A program made the position numbers and the translations under genes. The notes under the pieces were generated by a model. It made no database searches and was not told the origin of the DNA. It was given only the letters and a program-made list of their open reading frames with translations. A stretch of DNA of 64,000 nt, taken from Bogoriella caseilytica. Lineage in GTDB: Bacteria > Actinomycetota > Actinomycetes > Actinomycetales > Actinomycetaceae. Shown here piece by piece: positions 44,299 to 53,536 of this stretch. Position 1 is the stretch's first letter. Each line of letters starts with the position of its first letter. The DNA lies in contig NZ_RKHK01000001.1 in the NCBI RefSeq assembly GCF_003752405.1, forward strand, positions 806,001-870,000, written 5' to 3'.

Positions 44299-45152
44299 CG
44301 TTCCACCTGCTCCAGGTGAAGCATGGTGGCGAGGTTCTTGTCGAGTTCGTCGTCACGGAAGACCTTCTTCCAGTCCTCCTTGATGATCGACTGGCGGCCA
44401 TAGTCCATGGCGATCAGACAGGCATCGCTGAAGGGGTTGTCCCCACGCAGGGTGTTCGCCAGCGCGACCTGGACGTGACCGAGCAGCATGGCGCGCGCCG
44501 CCGGTTCCGGTACGCCCATGGTGTGCACGGCCTCGTGCAGGCTCTCCTTCAGGAGTGCGCCGATCATGCAGGCGATGGTCTCCACCAGGGTGGGCTCAAG
44601 CTGCGCGAGCTGCTTCACGCTCACCCAGTGCACGTCGATCACGGGGGCGTACATCGCCCGCACGGTGGCCTCGACGGTCTCGCGCACAGCCGGGTCCTCG
44701 GACTCGACCGCGGCCACGACGTCCTGCGCGGCCGCGATGCCCCCGAAGGTGTCGGCGTACTCCTCCGCTGTGGTGCGTTCCAAGAAGACCGAGGGGTGGC
44801 ACGGGTGCGCGACGGCCTGGACGACGTCGGGGCGCGTGGCGAGCAAGCCCGCGTAGGCCGCGGCCGGATCGAGAGTCAGCACGATGGCACCGGAGCGCAT
44901 CTGGGGGACCAGTTCGGCGCTGACTGCGGCAAGTGCCAGGTCCGGGACGGCGAGGACGACGATGTCGGCGTCGGCCACGGCCTCCGGGGCCTCGGTGAGG
45001 GGACGCCCGGCGGCGGAGATCCGCTGTTGACCCGCGGGGGAGTTCTCGACGTAGTGGACTCGGTGATCGGTGCGGGCGAGGTTGTCGGAGATCCTCGTCC
45101 CCATCTTCCCGCCAGCTCCGATCACGGCGATGGTGTGGTTCTGCTCAGTCAT
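44295..45152 (-). CDS. apnO: D-apionate oxidoisomerase-like protein
   Basis: 285 aa. Rossmann start IAVIGAGGKMGTRISDNLAR, then VHYVENSPAGQQRI, the AHPCHPSVFLERTTAEEYAD segment, FGGIAAAQDVV and the helical C-terminal part (QLAQLEPTLVETIACMIGAL, then FSDACLIAMDYGRQSIIKED). This closely follows the ApnO proteins I recall, often misannotated as phosphogluconate dehydrogenase C-terminal-domain proteins. ApnO converts D-apionate to 3-oxo-isoapionate with hydroxymethyl migration, using NAD. Starts and stops overlap both neighbours by ATGA, so it is in the middle of a three-gene coupled operon. Confidence 0.85.
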   Translation of the reverse strand: MTEQNHTIAVIGAGGKMGTRISDNLARTDHRVHYVENSPAGQQRISAAGRPLTEAPEAVADADIVVLAVPDLALAAVSAELVPQMRSGAIVLTLDPAAAYAGLLATRPDVVQAVAHPCHPSVFLERTTAEEYADTFGGIAAAQDVVAAVESEDPAVRETVEATVRAMYAPVIDVHWVSVKQLAQLEPTLVETIACMIGALLKESLHEAVHTMGVPEPAARAMLLGHVQVALANTLRGDNPFSDACLIAMDYGRQSIIKEDWKKVFRDDELDKNLATMLHLEQVER

Positions 45153-45958
45153 CTTGTGCTCCTTCGGTGGATCTCGCGGAGATACTCGACAGTGGTGCGG
45201 GTCCATTCGCGTTCGGTTGCGATGGTGGTCGCCGGATCCCCCTGCCACGGCAGCCAATGCTCGACCACCTCGTTGATGCCCCGTTCGGCGGGGCGCACGG
45301 TGTGCAGGAGGTGGGGGTAGTCGTGCAGGCCGGAGCCCATCGGGGCGCCGGCGTAGTTGAAGCCCACCCAGCCCGCGGTGCGCGTGAAGGCGAAGTCCTT
45401 GACGTGGACGTTGACCGTGAGCGGGGCGGCCCGCTCGACGGCGTCCCGGGGCGACTCGAGGCGGGCGACCACATTTCCGGGGTCGAGACAGATGCCGAGG
45501 TGCGGCGAGGCGATCGACTCGATGAGGCCGGCGAGCTCTGTGGTGGCCACCTGCTCGTAGGTCTCCAGCGCGAGCGTGACCCCTGCGTCCGCGTAGGCCG
45601 GTAGCACCTCGCGCAGCATCGCTTCGGCTTCGGTCAAGGACGGGCGCGAGCCGGGGGCGTAGAGCATGCTGCGCACGAGCGTGGCGTCGAAGACGCCGGC
45701 CAGGCGGAGGAACTCGCGTAGCCGGCCGGCCTCGATGCCCTTCGTGCCGAGCTCGACGGCCAGCCCCAGATCGCGCGCGGTCGCTGCGGCCTCAGCCAGT
45801 TCGCCCCCCGGCAGCTCGGTCAGCGGGTCATAGTCGCAGATCTGGAACAGCCCGAGTCCGTGCTCGCGGGTGGCGCAGAAGGCGCCGGCCAGGTCGAGCG
45901 GCTCCGGGGCGCGAGAGGACATCTCCCAGAAGAAGGCGTAGGTACCGAGACCGATCAC
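45149..45958 (-). CDS. Xylose-isomerase-like TIM barrel protein, possible 3-oxo-isoapionate decarboxylase
   Basis: 269 aa of the sugar phosphate isomerase/epimerase (AP endonuclease 2) family. Metal-site strands are visible: VELGTKG, LALETYEQVATTE (Glu), GICLDPGNVV (Asp), VNVHVKDFAF (His, Asp). First gene of the coupled operon with apnO and GH140. In described apionate pathways OiaC, a 3-oxo-isoapionate decarboxylase, is as I recall from this superfamily, so that is one reading. The alternative is an isomerase for the tetrulose phosphate made by the RuBisCO-like protein. AGG upstream of ATG 45958 is a good ribosome binding site. The GntR operator lies just upstream. Confidence 0.75.
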   Translation of the reverse strand: MIGLGTYAFFWEMSSRAPEPLDLAGAFCATREHGLGLFQICDYDPLTELPGGELAEAAATARDLGLAVELGTKGIEAGRLREFLRLAGVFDATLVRSMLYAPGSRPSLTEAEAMLREVLPAYADAGVTLALETYEQVATTELAGLIESIASPHLGICLDPGNVVARLESPRDAVERAAPLTVNVHVKDFAFTRTAGWVGFNYAGAPMGSGLHDYPHLLHTVRPAERGINEVVEHWLPWQGDPATTIATEREWTRTTVEYLREIHRRSTR

Positions 45959-45968
45959 CTCCCCATAC

Positions 45969-45986
45969 TGGCCAACCGGTTGACCA
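45969..45986. promoter_or_regulatory. 18-bp palindromic operator for the GntR regulator
   Basis: TGGCCAACCGGTTGACCA is palindromic apart from one base pair and has the TGG-N12-CCA frame of FadR-type operators. It overlaps the -35 (TTGACC) of the GntR gene and lies 11 bases upstream of the divergent operon start, so one dimer could repress both. Confidence 0.75.
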
Positions 45987-46007
45987 ATTTCAAGACCGGC
46001 CTATGCT
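45980..46007 (+). promoter_or_regulatory. Leaderless promoter of the GntR gene
   Basis: TTGACC (45980-45985), a 16-base spacer, TATGCT (46002-46007), then six bases to ATG 46014. This is the best formed promoter in the window. Confidence 0.65.
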
Positions 46008-46013
46008 TTCCCC

Positions 46014-46736
46014 ATGGCAGAACAGGCCGGCGCCGGCATCTCCGAGGCATTCGGGCCCGTCCGCAGTGGCACTGCCGTCTCCGATGTGGCCACCCGGATG
46101 CTCGACCTCTTCACCTCCGGGGCGCTGACCCCCGGCACCCGCCTGCCGCCGGAACGCAAGCTCGCCGAGAGCCTGGGCGTGGGCCGCTCCGCGGTACGCG
46201 AAGCCCTCGCGGCCCTGGAGATCCTCGGCATCGTGACGGTGCGTCCCGGCTCGGGCACCTACCTACGCGGGACCACAAGCGAACTGCTCCCCCAGACCCT
46301 GCGCTGGGGGCTGCTCATCGGCGAGCACAGCACCACCGAACTGGTGGAGTTGCGCAGCGGCCTGGAGATCTACGTGGCGCGGCTCGCGGCCCACCGCCTG
46401 GACTCCACCGGCCTCGAAGCACTGGGGCGCACCCTCGAGGAGATGCGTGAGTCCCTGCCGGACCTCGACGGTTTCGCCCAGTCCGACCAGGAGTTCCACC
46501 GACTCCTGAGCGAGGGGGCGGAGAACTCCATGCTCCTGGACCAGCTGACCGTGACCCGCTCGCTACTACGGGTCTACGAGGACCGGCAGGTCCAGGGCGA
46601 GCAGGAAGCCCGGATCGCGCTGGAGGAACACGAGAGCATCTACACCGCGATGGTCCACGGCGACCCCGAAGCTGCCGCAGCCGCGATGGCCAGGCACATG
46701 GCCACCGCCGCCGCGCGCGTCAGCTCGCTGACGTGA
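46014..46736 (+). CDS. GntR/FadR family transcriptional regulator
   Basis: 240 aa. Winged HTH (LTPGTRLPPERKLAESLGVG, then RSAVREALAALEILGIVTVR, about residues 38-77) and an all-helical FCD ligand domain with metal-type residues (ELRSGLEIYVARLAAHR, DQEFHRLLSEGA, EEHESIYTAMVHGD). FCD regulators usually respond to organic or sugar acids; an apionate-pathway acid is likely here. Own promoter with an operator over the -35 implies autoregulation. GH42 and GH95 genes follow on the same strand. Confidence 0.92.
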   Translation: MAEQAGAGISEAFGPVRSGTAVSDVATRMLDLFTSGALTPGTRLPPERKLAESLGVGRSAVREALAALEILGIVTVRPGSGTYLRGTTSELLPQTLRWGLLIGEHSTTELVELRSGLEIYVARLAAHRLDSTGLEALGRTLEEMRESLPDLDGFAQSDQEFHRLLSEGAENSMLLDQLTVTRSLLRVYEDRQVQGEQEARIALEEHESIYTAMVHGDPEAAAAAMARHMATAAARVSSLT

Positions 46737-46770
46737 ACCGAGTGCACGATCCCACCGTGGAGGTCATTCC

Positions 46771-48855
46771 GTGAAGGTCCCCGTCGGCTTCGGCGCCGCC
46801 TACTACCTCGAGTACCAGCCCACCCCGCGCCTCGCAGCCGACATGCGCCTGATGCAGGAGGCGGGCTTCTCGGTCATCCGGGTCGGGGAATCCACCTGGA
46901 GCCGCTGGGAGCCGCGCCCCGGGGAGTTCCGCACCGCCTGGATGCGCGAGATCCTCGATGCGGCGCACGAGCACGGCATCGAGGTCATCCTCGGTACGCC
47001 CACCTACGCAGCTCCGATGTGGCTCGCCGTCGCCGAGCCCGGCATTGCGGCGGACGCCGCCACCGGCCGGCCGAAGCACTGGGGATCCCGGCAGGAAATC
47101 GACATCACCAGCACGGTCTTCCGGCGCTATGCCGAGCGCGTGATCCGCCGGATCCTCGAGGACCTTGCCGAGCATCCGGCCGTGATCGGCTATCAGGTGG
47201 ACAACGAGTCCGGTGTGATGCTGCTGCACAACGAGAAGGTCTTCATCGCCTTCCGGGAGTGGCTCGCGAAGCAGCATGGCGATGTCGAGGAACTCAATGC
47301 CCGCTGGGGCCTGGCGTACTGGTCCCACGAACTGACCACCTACGACGAGCTGTGGCGCCCGGACGGCAACGCCCAGCCCGAGTACGACCTGGCGTGGCGC
47401 CGCTTCCAGGCCGAGCTCGTGACCGACTACATCCGGTGGCAGGCCGATCTGGTCCGCTCCCTGGGGCGCAAGGACCAGTTCGTCACCACCTGCATGGCGA
47501 TCGACCGCGTGGCCATGGACGACGTCTCGGTGGCGCGCGAACTCGACGTCGCCGCAGGCAACCTCTACTTCCGCATGCAGGACAACCTGGCCCACCCCAC
47601 GCCAGCCGACCGTCCTCAGGGCTGGATGACCGCCGGCACCTGGAGCGTCTTCCTCTCGGCCGACCGCCTCTACGGGACGCGTCACGAACCCTTCCTGGTC
47701 ACCGAGACCAACGCCGGCGCGATCGCGCACTCGAACGTGGAAGAACCCGGCTGGGACGGCCAATGGCGCCAGGCCGCATGGGCCATGATCGCTCGCGGAG
47801 CACGGCTGATCGAGTACTGGCACTGGCATACCAACCATGTGGGCACCGAGACCCACTGGGTCGGCATCCTCCCCCACGACCAGCGCCCGGGGCGGGTCTA
47901 CCGGAACATCGCGGAACTCGGAGCCGAGCTGCGCCGGCACGGCGCTCTGGTCGAGGACACCGTGCCGGACGCCGAGGTGGCCTTCGTCTTCTCGACCGAT
48001 TCCAAGTACGCCCTGGCCTTCGAGCCCGCTTTCGCCGACGAAGCGCGCGGACCGGCCTCGCGCAGCTACCAGCGCCTCCTTGAGCCCTTCTACCAGGGAG
48101 CCTTCACCGCCGGGCTGCAGAGCCACATCGTCCACGACCGTGAACTGCCGACGGCGGAGGAGCTCCTCGAGCGCTACCCGGTCGTGGTCGTCCCCGGGCT
48201 CTACGTGGCGCAGGAGGAGACCCTGGCGACCCTGCGACGCTACGCCGAGCTCGGCGGTCACCTGGTGATCGGACCGCGCACCGGCTACACCGACGAGGTG
48301 GCGCGAGTGCGCGTGGAGCCGCAGCCCGGCGGTCTCGCCGAGCTCGCCGGCGCCTCCTACCAGGAGTTCAGCACACCGCCGTCACCCATCGAGGTCGGCT
48401 TCGAGTTCGGCGGGCGCGGCCGGGCCACGGGCTGGATCGAGCTGCTCGAGGCCACTGAGGCCGAGGTGCTCGCTCGCTACCGCCATCCCCACCACGGCGC
48501 TTTCGCTGCCGCCACCACGCGCGTCACCGGTGCCGGGCGGACCACCCTGGTCGGTTTCGTCCCCGACGACGAGTCGGCACGAACGCTCTTCTCGTGGGTA
48601 GCGCAGCAATCAGGCCTGACGCCTGAGGTGCCCTCAGCACCCTCGGTCACCCACGCCTCGACCAGCTCGCCCGCACGGCGGGTGCACTTCTACTTCAACT
48701 GGTCCTGGGCACCGGCAGAGATCGCCTGGCCGGACGGCCGACTCAGTCCCGAGGGCGAGGCTGCGACCGTCCTCAGCTTCGGCGCCTGGGACACCAAGAT
48801 CCTGGTGGAAGACCTCAGCATCAGCGCTGATACCGCCCAGGAGCGCCGTCAGTGA
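46771..48855 (+). CDS. Beta-galactosidase, GH42
   Basis: 694 aa from GTG 46771 with GGAGG seven bases upstream. TIM barrel with acid/base Glu146 in YQVDNES and nucleophile Glu312 in VTETNAG, the typical WAR-like region [22 protein letters not shown], then the trimerisation (class I amidotransferase-like) domain [20 protein letters not shown] and a small C-terminal domain. It cleaves beta-galactosides or alpha-L-arabinosides. No signal peptide, so it acts inside the cell. 34 bases after the GntR stop and overlapping GH95 by ATGA. Confidence 0.94.
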   Translation: MKVPVGFGAAYYLEYQPTPRLAADMRLMQEAGFSVIRVGESTWSRWEPRPGEFRTAWMREILDAAHEHGIEVILGTPTYAAPMWLAVAEPGIAADAATGRPKHWGSRQEIDITSTVFRRYAERVIRRILEDLAEHPAVIGYQVDNESGVMLLHNEKVFIAFREWLAKQHGDVEELNARWGLAYWSHELTTYDELWRPDGNAQPEYDLAWRRFQAELVTDYIRWQADLVRSLGRKDQFVTTCMAIDRVAMDDVSVARELDVAAGNLYFRMQDNLAHPTPADRPQGWMTAGTWSVFLSADRLYGTRHEPFLVTETNAGAIAHSNVEEPGWDGQWRQAAWAMIARGARLIEYWHWHTNHVGTETHWVGILPHDQRPGRVYRNIAELGAELRRHGALVEDTVPDAEVAFVFSTDSKYALAFEPAFADEARGPASRSYQRLLEPFYQGAFTAGLQSHIVHDRELPTAEELLERYPVVVVPGLYVAQEETLATLRRYAELGGHLVIGPRTGYTDEVARVRVEPQPGGLAELAGASYQEFSTPPSPIEVGFEFGGRGRATGWIELLEATEAEVLARYRHPHHGAFAAATTRVTGAGRTTLVGFVPDDESARTLFSWVAQQSGLTPEVPSAPSVTHASTSSPARRVHFYFNWSWAPAEIAWPDGRLSPEGEAATVLSFGAWDTKILVEDLSISADTAQERRQ

Positions 48856-51299
48856 TCGATCGCCACGCCGTCGTCCAACGACACACCATCCGCTACCACG
48901 AGCCTCATCTGGATGCCCCGCTGACGCTCTGGTACACCCGTCCCGCCCACCGCTGGCAGGAATCTCTGCTGCTGGGAAACGGCCGCCTCGGCGCGAGCGT
49001 GTGGGGCGGCATCGAGCGCGAGCTGATCAGTCTGAACGATGACACGCTGTGGACCGGCGAGCCCGGGTACGAGGCCAACCCGAAGGCACCGGAGGCGCTG
49101 CCTGAGGTACGCCGGTTGCTGTTGGCCGGTGATCACGCCGGGGCGCAGGTGCTGGCCGGTGACTCACTCGGCGGCATCGGAGACACGGGTGTGTACATGC
49201 CGCTGGGGGAACTGAGCATCGATATGCCTGTGCCGGCGGACCAGGTCAGTGACTACCGCCGCGAGCTCGACCTGGGCACCGCGATGGCCCAGGTCACCTT
49301 CTCCCACCACGGCGTGACCTATCGCCGGGAGGTCTTCGTGTCTCACCCCGCCGACACCATGGTGGTACGGCTGAGCGGCGACCGACCCGGCGCGCTCACC
49401 TTCACCGCGGCCTTGACGAGCCCCTTGCGCCACGAGACCCGGATCGACGAGTCGCAACTGCACATGTCTGGCCGCGCGCCGATGCGCGCCTATACCTACT
49501 CGGGACGAGATCGAGAGCCTGAGTACGACGAGGGCCCCGACCCGAGGGGGATGCGGTGGGCGGTCCGGCTCGCCGCGGTCGCTGAAGGCGGAACGGTGAG
49601 CCATGGCGTACGGGACGACGCGCAGGTCGTGACCGCCGAGGGCTGCGACGCCGTCACGCTCGTGGTGGCCGCGCGCACTAGCTATAACGGTCCGACCGCG
49701 AGCCCCAGCCGCGAGGGCCGGGACGAGACCGCATTGGTCCGTCGCGACCTGCACGCAGCCCTCGGGCAGAGTTACGACAGGCTACGCGCTGCGCACGTGG
49801 CCGATCACCAGCAGTTGTTCAACCGGGTCAGCCTGGACCTCGGGCGCTCACCACAGGCAGAAAGCCTGCCCACCAACGAGCGCCTCGAAGCCTACGTCGC
49901 CGACAGCGGCAGTGACCCGGGCCTCGCAGCGCTCTACTACCAATTCGGCCGCTACATCCTGATCACCACCTCCCGGCCCGGTAGCCAACCGGCGACGCTG
50001 CAGGGGCTGTGGAACCCCTCGATCAACCCGGCGTGGGGCTCGGGTTGGACGATCAACTGCAACGCCCAGATCAATTACTGGCCGGCGGAGGCGGCGAACC
50101 TGGCCGAGTGCCATGAGCCGCTGCTGGAGCTGATCCGTGAGCTCAGCGAGAACGGCGCGCGGGTGGCACGCGACCACTACGGTGCCCGTGGCTGGGTTTC
50201 CCACCAAGGTACCGACGTGTGGCGCTACGCCCAGCCGGTGGGCAACAACCCCCAGTGGTCGAACTTCGTCGCCAGCAACGCGTGGCTGTCCCAGCACCTG
50301 TGGGAGCACTACGCATTCTCGGGTGACCCAGCAGAGCTACGACGCATCTGGCCGATCCTGAGCGGCGCCGCCGCTTTCCATCTCGACATGCTCGTCGAGG
50401 AGCCGCTCCACGGTTGGCTGGTCACGGCGCCGGACATCAACTTCGAGAACATCTGGGTCAAACCGGACGGTTCGACCGGCTCGCTGGCGATGGGCACCAC
50501 GCCCACCACCCAGATGGTGCGCGAACTGTTCACCAACGTCATCACCGCCGCCCGGGCGTTGGGCGAGTCGCCCGAGCTGCGCGAAGAGCTGGAAGTGGCG
50601 GTGCAGCGGCTGGCTCCGATGCAGATCAGCCCCACCACTGGCCAGCTGCAGGAGTACCTGGAGGACTGGGGCCGCACCATGAAAGCCGAGGTGCTTTCCA
50701 GCTGGGGCGCGGTGGCCAGTGCCCAGATCCATCCCCGCCGCACACCCGAGCTTGCGGCGGCGCTACGCCTGATTTTCGACACCGAACGCTGGTGGGAGGA
50801 GAAGGACGATCCACTGGCCGGGCCATGTCTGGGAAGCTGGGAGGGAGCATTCCAAGCGATGGCCTACGCCCGTCTCGGAGATGGGGATACCGCGTTACAC
50901 ATCTTCGACCTGCACCTGCAGAAGGCGGTGCAAGCCAATCTCGGGTCGAAGTTCATCGGGCACGCCCCGAACAACCCGATGTTTCAGATCGACGGCAACC
51001 TCGGTCAGACCAGCGCCGTCAACGAGATGCTGCTGCAGAGTCACGTACTCGAGAACGGCGTCTACGAACTCGATCTGCTCCCTGCTCTCCCGGCGCAGTG
51101 GTCCGAGGGGGCGGTCACCGGCCTGCGCGGACGCGGCGGATTCGAGGTGGACCTGCGTTGGAGCGGCGGTGACCTGGATACGGCCACGATCCGGTCGATC
51201 AGCGGCACAACTACTCGGGTCCGCCACGGCGATCGCACCCAAGAGCTCACAATGACGCCGGGTGAGCAGCGGGTTCTGCGTACCGACGACCTCGGCTGA
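48852..51299 (+). CDS. GH95 alpha-L-fucosidase/alpha-L-galactosidase-like
   Basis: 815 aa, ATGA-coupled to GH42. N-terminal beta domain ([31 protein letters not shown]), linker, (alpha/alpha)6 catalytic domain with [20 protein letters not shown] (the Asn residues that activate water), [11 protein letters not shown] (catalytic Glu) and [20 protein letters not shown], and a C-terminal beta domain. GH95 enzymes invert alpha-L-fucosides; some remove alpha-L-galactose, a rhamnogalacturonan II sugar. No signal peptide. Together with GH42 it forms a small hydrolase operon beside the apiose genes. Confidence 0.93.
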   Translation: MIDRHAVVQRHTIRYHEPHLDAPLTLWYTRPAHRWQESLLLGNGRLGASVWGGIERELISLNDDTLWTGEPGYEANPKAPEALPEVRRLLLAGDHAGAQVLAGDSLGGIGDTGVYMPLGELSIDMPVPADQVSDYRRELDLGTAMAQVTFSHHGVTYRREVFVSHPADTMVVRLSGDRPGALTFTAALTSPLRHETRIDESQLHMSGRAPMRAYTYSGRDREPEYDEGPDPRGMRWAVRLAAVAEGGTVSHGVRDDAQVVTAEGCDAVTLVVAARTSYNGPTASPSREGRDETALVRRDLHAALGQSYDRLRAAHVADHQQLFNRVSLDLGRSPQAESLPTNERLEAYVADSGSDPGLAALYYQFGRYILITTSRPGSQPATLQGLWNPSINPAWGSGWTINCNAQINYWPAEAANLAECHEPLLELIRELSENGARVARDHYGARGWVSHQGTDVWRYAQPVGNNPQWSNFVASNAWLSQHLWEHYAFSGDPAELRRIWPILSGAAAFHLDMLVEEPLHGWLVTAPDINFENIWVKPDGSTGSLAMGTTPTTQMVRELFTNVITAARALGESPELREELEVAVQRLAPMQISPTTGQLQEYLEDWGRTMKAEVLSSWGAVASAQIHPRRTPELAAALRLIFDTERWWEEKDDPLAGPCLGSWEGAFQAMAYARLGDGDTALHIFDLHLQKAVQANLGSKFIGHAPNNPMFQIDGNLGQTSAVNEMLLQSHVLENGVYELDLLPALPAQWSEGAVTGLRGRGGFEVDLRWSGGDLDTATIRSISGTTTRVRHGDRTQELTMTPGEQRVLRTDDLG

Positions 51300-51457
51300 G
51301 CCCTGCGGGAGTGGCTCGAGAGTGCTGGTGAGACGACCTTCGAGAAGACCACCGCGCTGGTGATCCCGTTCCGCTGCTTGCCCTCACGATGAGGTCCAAC
51401 ACCGCACAAGAGCACGGAAGAACCGATCACGGCACGCTGTCCCTTGCTGCGGCACGG

Positions 51458-51463
51458 CACAAT
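51458..51463 (+). promoter_or_regulatory. Putative -10 of a leaderless mutY transcript
   Basis: CACAAT six bases before GTG 51470, with no ribosome binding site. Confidence 0.45.
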
Positions 51464-51469
51464 ACCGGG

Positions 51470-52402
51470 GTGCCATTTCCACACTGTCAGGACGTCGAGC
51501 GCGGCGACCTCACGCCCCTGCACCACGGAGTCCTGGCCTGGTACCGCGAGCATGCCCGTGACCTGCCCTGGCGGCGCCCCGACGCCAGCGCGTGGGCGGT
51601 GCTGGTCAGCGAGGTGATGCTGCAGCAGACCCCGGTGGTCCGCGTCGAACCCGCGTGGCGCGCGTGGATGGAACGCTGGCCAACTCCCGCCGCTCTCGCC
51701 GCGGCCGAGCCGGCCGAGGTGTTGCGCGCCTGGGACCGGCTCGGCTACCCGCGCCGCGCGCTGCGGCTGCGCGAGTGCGCCGCAACGATTGCCGCCCGGC
51801 ACGGCGGGGTGGTCCCTGAGGACGAGGCCGAGCTGCTCGCGCTACCGGGCGTGGGTGAGTACACCGCCGCCGCGGTACGCGCCTTCGCCTACCGCCGCCG
51901 CGCCGTCGTACTGGACACCAACGTACGCCGGGTACTCGGCCGCGTGGCCGACGGCGTGGCCCTGCCCCCGCCGTCCCTGGGCCGGGCCGAACGCGAGCGC
52001 GCCGCGGCCCTGGTACCCGAGGACGCCGAGACCTCCGCGCGGTGGAACGTGGCCGTGATGGAACTCGGCGCCCTGGTGTGCACGGCCCGCTCCCCCCGCT
52101 GCCCCGAATGCCCGGTGCAGGGCCGCTGCGCCTGGCTCGCGGCCGGGCACCCCGAGGATGCGCACGCCGGGCGGCGCCGCACCCAGGGGTGGCACGGCAC
52201 GGACCGGCAGGCCCGCGGCCGGATCATGGCGGCGCTGCGCGACACCGAGGGGGCGCTCACCCAGGAGGAGCTGCTCACCGCGGCGGCCGGCGGGGCGGCG
52301 CCCGAGGCCCTGGACGATCCGGCCCGCCCGGCCCGAGCGCTGACGTCGCTGGTGACTGACGGATTGGCGGTCGAGGTGGAGGGCGGTTACCGGCTTCCGT
52401 GA
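51470..52402 (+). CDS. mutY: A/G-specific adenine glycosylase
   Basis: 310 aa. HhH-GPD fold with WAVLVSEVMLQQTPVVRV (catalytic Glu), the hairpin LPGVGEYTAAAVRAFAY, the aspartate in VVLDTNVRRVLGRV, and a [4Fe-4S] cluster C-x6-C-x2-C-x5-C (CTARSPRCPECPVQGRC). It removes adenine mispaired with 8-oxoguanine. The C-terminal recognition domain is shorter than in E. coli, as usual in actinobacteria. GTG 51470 is chosen for the upstream CACAAT; a start at 51389 would add 27 residues with no support. Housekeeping gene. Confidence 0.93.
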   Translation: MPFPHCQDVERGDLTPLHHGVLAWYREHARDLPWRRPDASAWAVLVSEVMLQQTPVVRVEPAWRAWMERWPTPAALAAAEPAEVLRAWDRLGYPRRALRLRECAATIAARHGGVVPEDEAELLALPGVGEYTAAAVRAFAYRRRAVVLDTNVRRVLGRVADGVALPPPSLGRAERERAAALVPEDAETSARWNVAVMELGALVCTARSPRCPECPVQGRCAWLAAGHPEDAHAGRRRTQGWHGTDRQARGRIMAALRDTEGALTQEELLTAAAGGAAPEALDDPARPARALTSLVTDGLAVEVEGGYRLP

Positions 52403-52528
52403 GGGTCGACCGCTGACTGCGGGTTGGGGCGGTGCACGGCGCATCGGCGATCGACGCGCGGGCGTGGGCCACTGCGCGCGTACACGTGACCGTGCACCGC
52501 GAGCGCTGCGGATGGGAGACTGCCAGGC

Positions 52529-52978
52529 GTGTCCGCGCCCTCTTCCGAACCCCGTGCGGTGCGCCCGCTGCGCATCACCCTGCTCACCACCGCCGGAGCC
52601 GCCGTGGCCTACGGAGTCCTCGGCGTCGCCCTGACCGTGATGTCGGGCGAGACCAATCCGTGGCCAGGCGTCTCCCTGCTTCTCGTGGCCCAGGCGGTCG
52701 CGCTCGCCGGCGCCGTGGGAGCGGGCCTGGCCTGGCGGCGTGCACTGCAGTCGCTGGAGACCCCGGAGCACCTGCCCGGCATCGCCGCCGGGGTGCGCGG
52801 CCTGCTCAGCCTGCTGCTGCGCATCCACGGGGCGCTGCTCATCCTCGGCGTCACGGTGTGGATGATCGCCCGCCCGGACGCCTGGCTCGCGATCCTCGCC
52901 TGCGCGGCCGTGGCCGCTCAGCTCCTCGCCGTGCTGCGCTTCCTGCGCGGACCGGCTGCGAGCGCCTCATACACCTAG
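52529..52978 (+). CDS. Four-helix membrane protein of unknown function
   Basis: 149 aa from GTG 52529 with four hydrophobic segments (about residues 15-38, 48-68, 94-112, 118-136) separated by short polar loops; the N-terminus is Pro/Ser-rich. No motif I can assign. Its TAG stop shares CTAG with the stop of the convergent argA gene. Confidence 0.65.
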   Translation: MSAPSSEPRAVRPLRITLLTTAGAAVAYGVLGVALTVMSGETNPWPGVSLLLVAQAVALAGAVGAGLAWRRALQSLETPEHLPGIAAGVRGLLSLLLRIHGALLILGVTVWMIARPDAWLAILACAAVAAQLLAVLRFLRGPAASASYT

Positions 52979-53493
52979 AGCTCAAGCAGCAGGCGCGCGT
53001 TCCCGAGGGTGTTCGGCTTGACCCGGGCGAGGTCGAGGAACTCGGCCACGCCGTCGTCGTGGGAGCGCAGCATCTCCTGGTACACATCCATACCGACCGG
53101 GGTGCCCTCGATGACATCGAAACCGTGGCGCTGGAAGAACTCCACCTCGAAGGTCAGGCAGAACACCCGCTTCAGTTCGAGGTCACGAGCGCGCTCGATG
53201 AGCTGCTCGAGCAACTGATGCCCCAGGCCGGTGCCGCGATAGTCCTCGGCCACCGCGAGGGTGCGCACCTCGGCGATGTCGTCCCACATGACGTGCAGAG
53301 CGCCGCAGGCCACCACGCGTTCGCTCTCGCCGGACTGGTCAACGGCAACCACGAACTCCTGGACGGACTCGAAGTAGCTGATCAGCTCCTTGGCCACCAG
53401 GATGCGTCGCTCCGCGTAGGGCAGCACCAGGTCGTAGATGCCGCGCGCATCCCGAGGGAGGGCCCGGCGAATCGTGACGTCTGTGGAGTTCAT
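52975..53493 (-). CDS. argA: Amino-acid N-acetyltransferase (short ArgA type)
   Basis: 172 aa, single GNAT domain. Acetyl-CoA site VRTLAVAEDYRGTGLGHQLLEQL (about residues 76-98) with the RGTGLG variant of Q/RxxGxG, and the substrate-side PRDARGIYDLVLPYAERRIL, VKELISYFES and EFFQRHGF segments. Size and style match the mycobacterial short N-acetylglutamate synthase (Rv2747 type), the first step of arginine synthesis. ATG 53493 has TACGCT six bases upstream, a leaderless arrangement. Confidence 0.88.
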   Translation of the reverse strand: MNSTDVTIRRALPRDARGIYDLVLPYAERRILVAKELISYFESVQEFVVAVDQSGESERVVACGALHVMWDDIAEVRTLAVAEDYRGTGLGHQLLEQLIERARDLELKRVFCLTFEVEFFQRHGFDVIEGTPVGMDVYQEMLRSHDDGVAEFLDLARVKPNTLGNARLLLEL

Positions 53494-53499
53494 CCGCCC

Positions 53500-53505
53500 A
53501 GCGTA
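53500..53505 (-). promoter_or_regulatory. Putative -10 of a leaderless argA transcript
   Basis: Minus-strand TACGCT six bases before ATG 53493. Confidence 0.5.
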
Positions 53506-53536
53506 AGGACCGAACTCCGCTCGTGGCTCCACGTAC

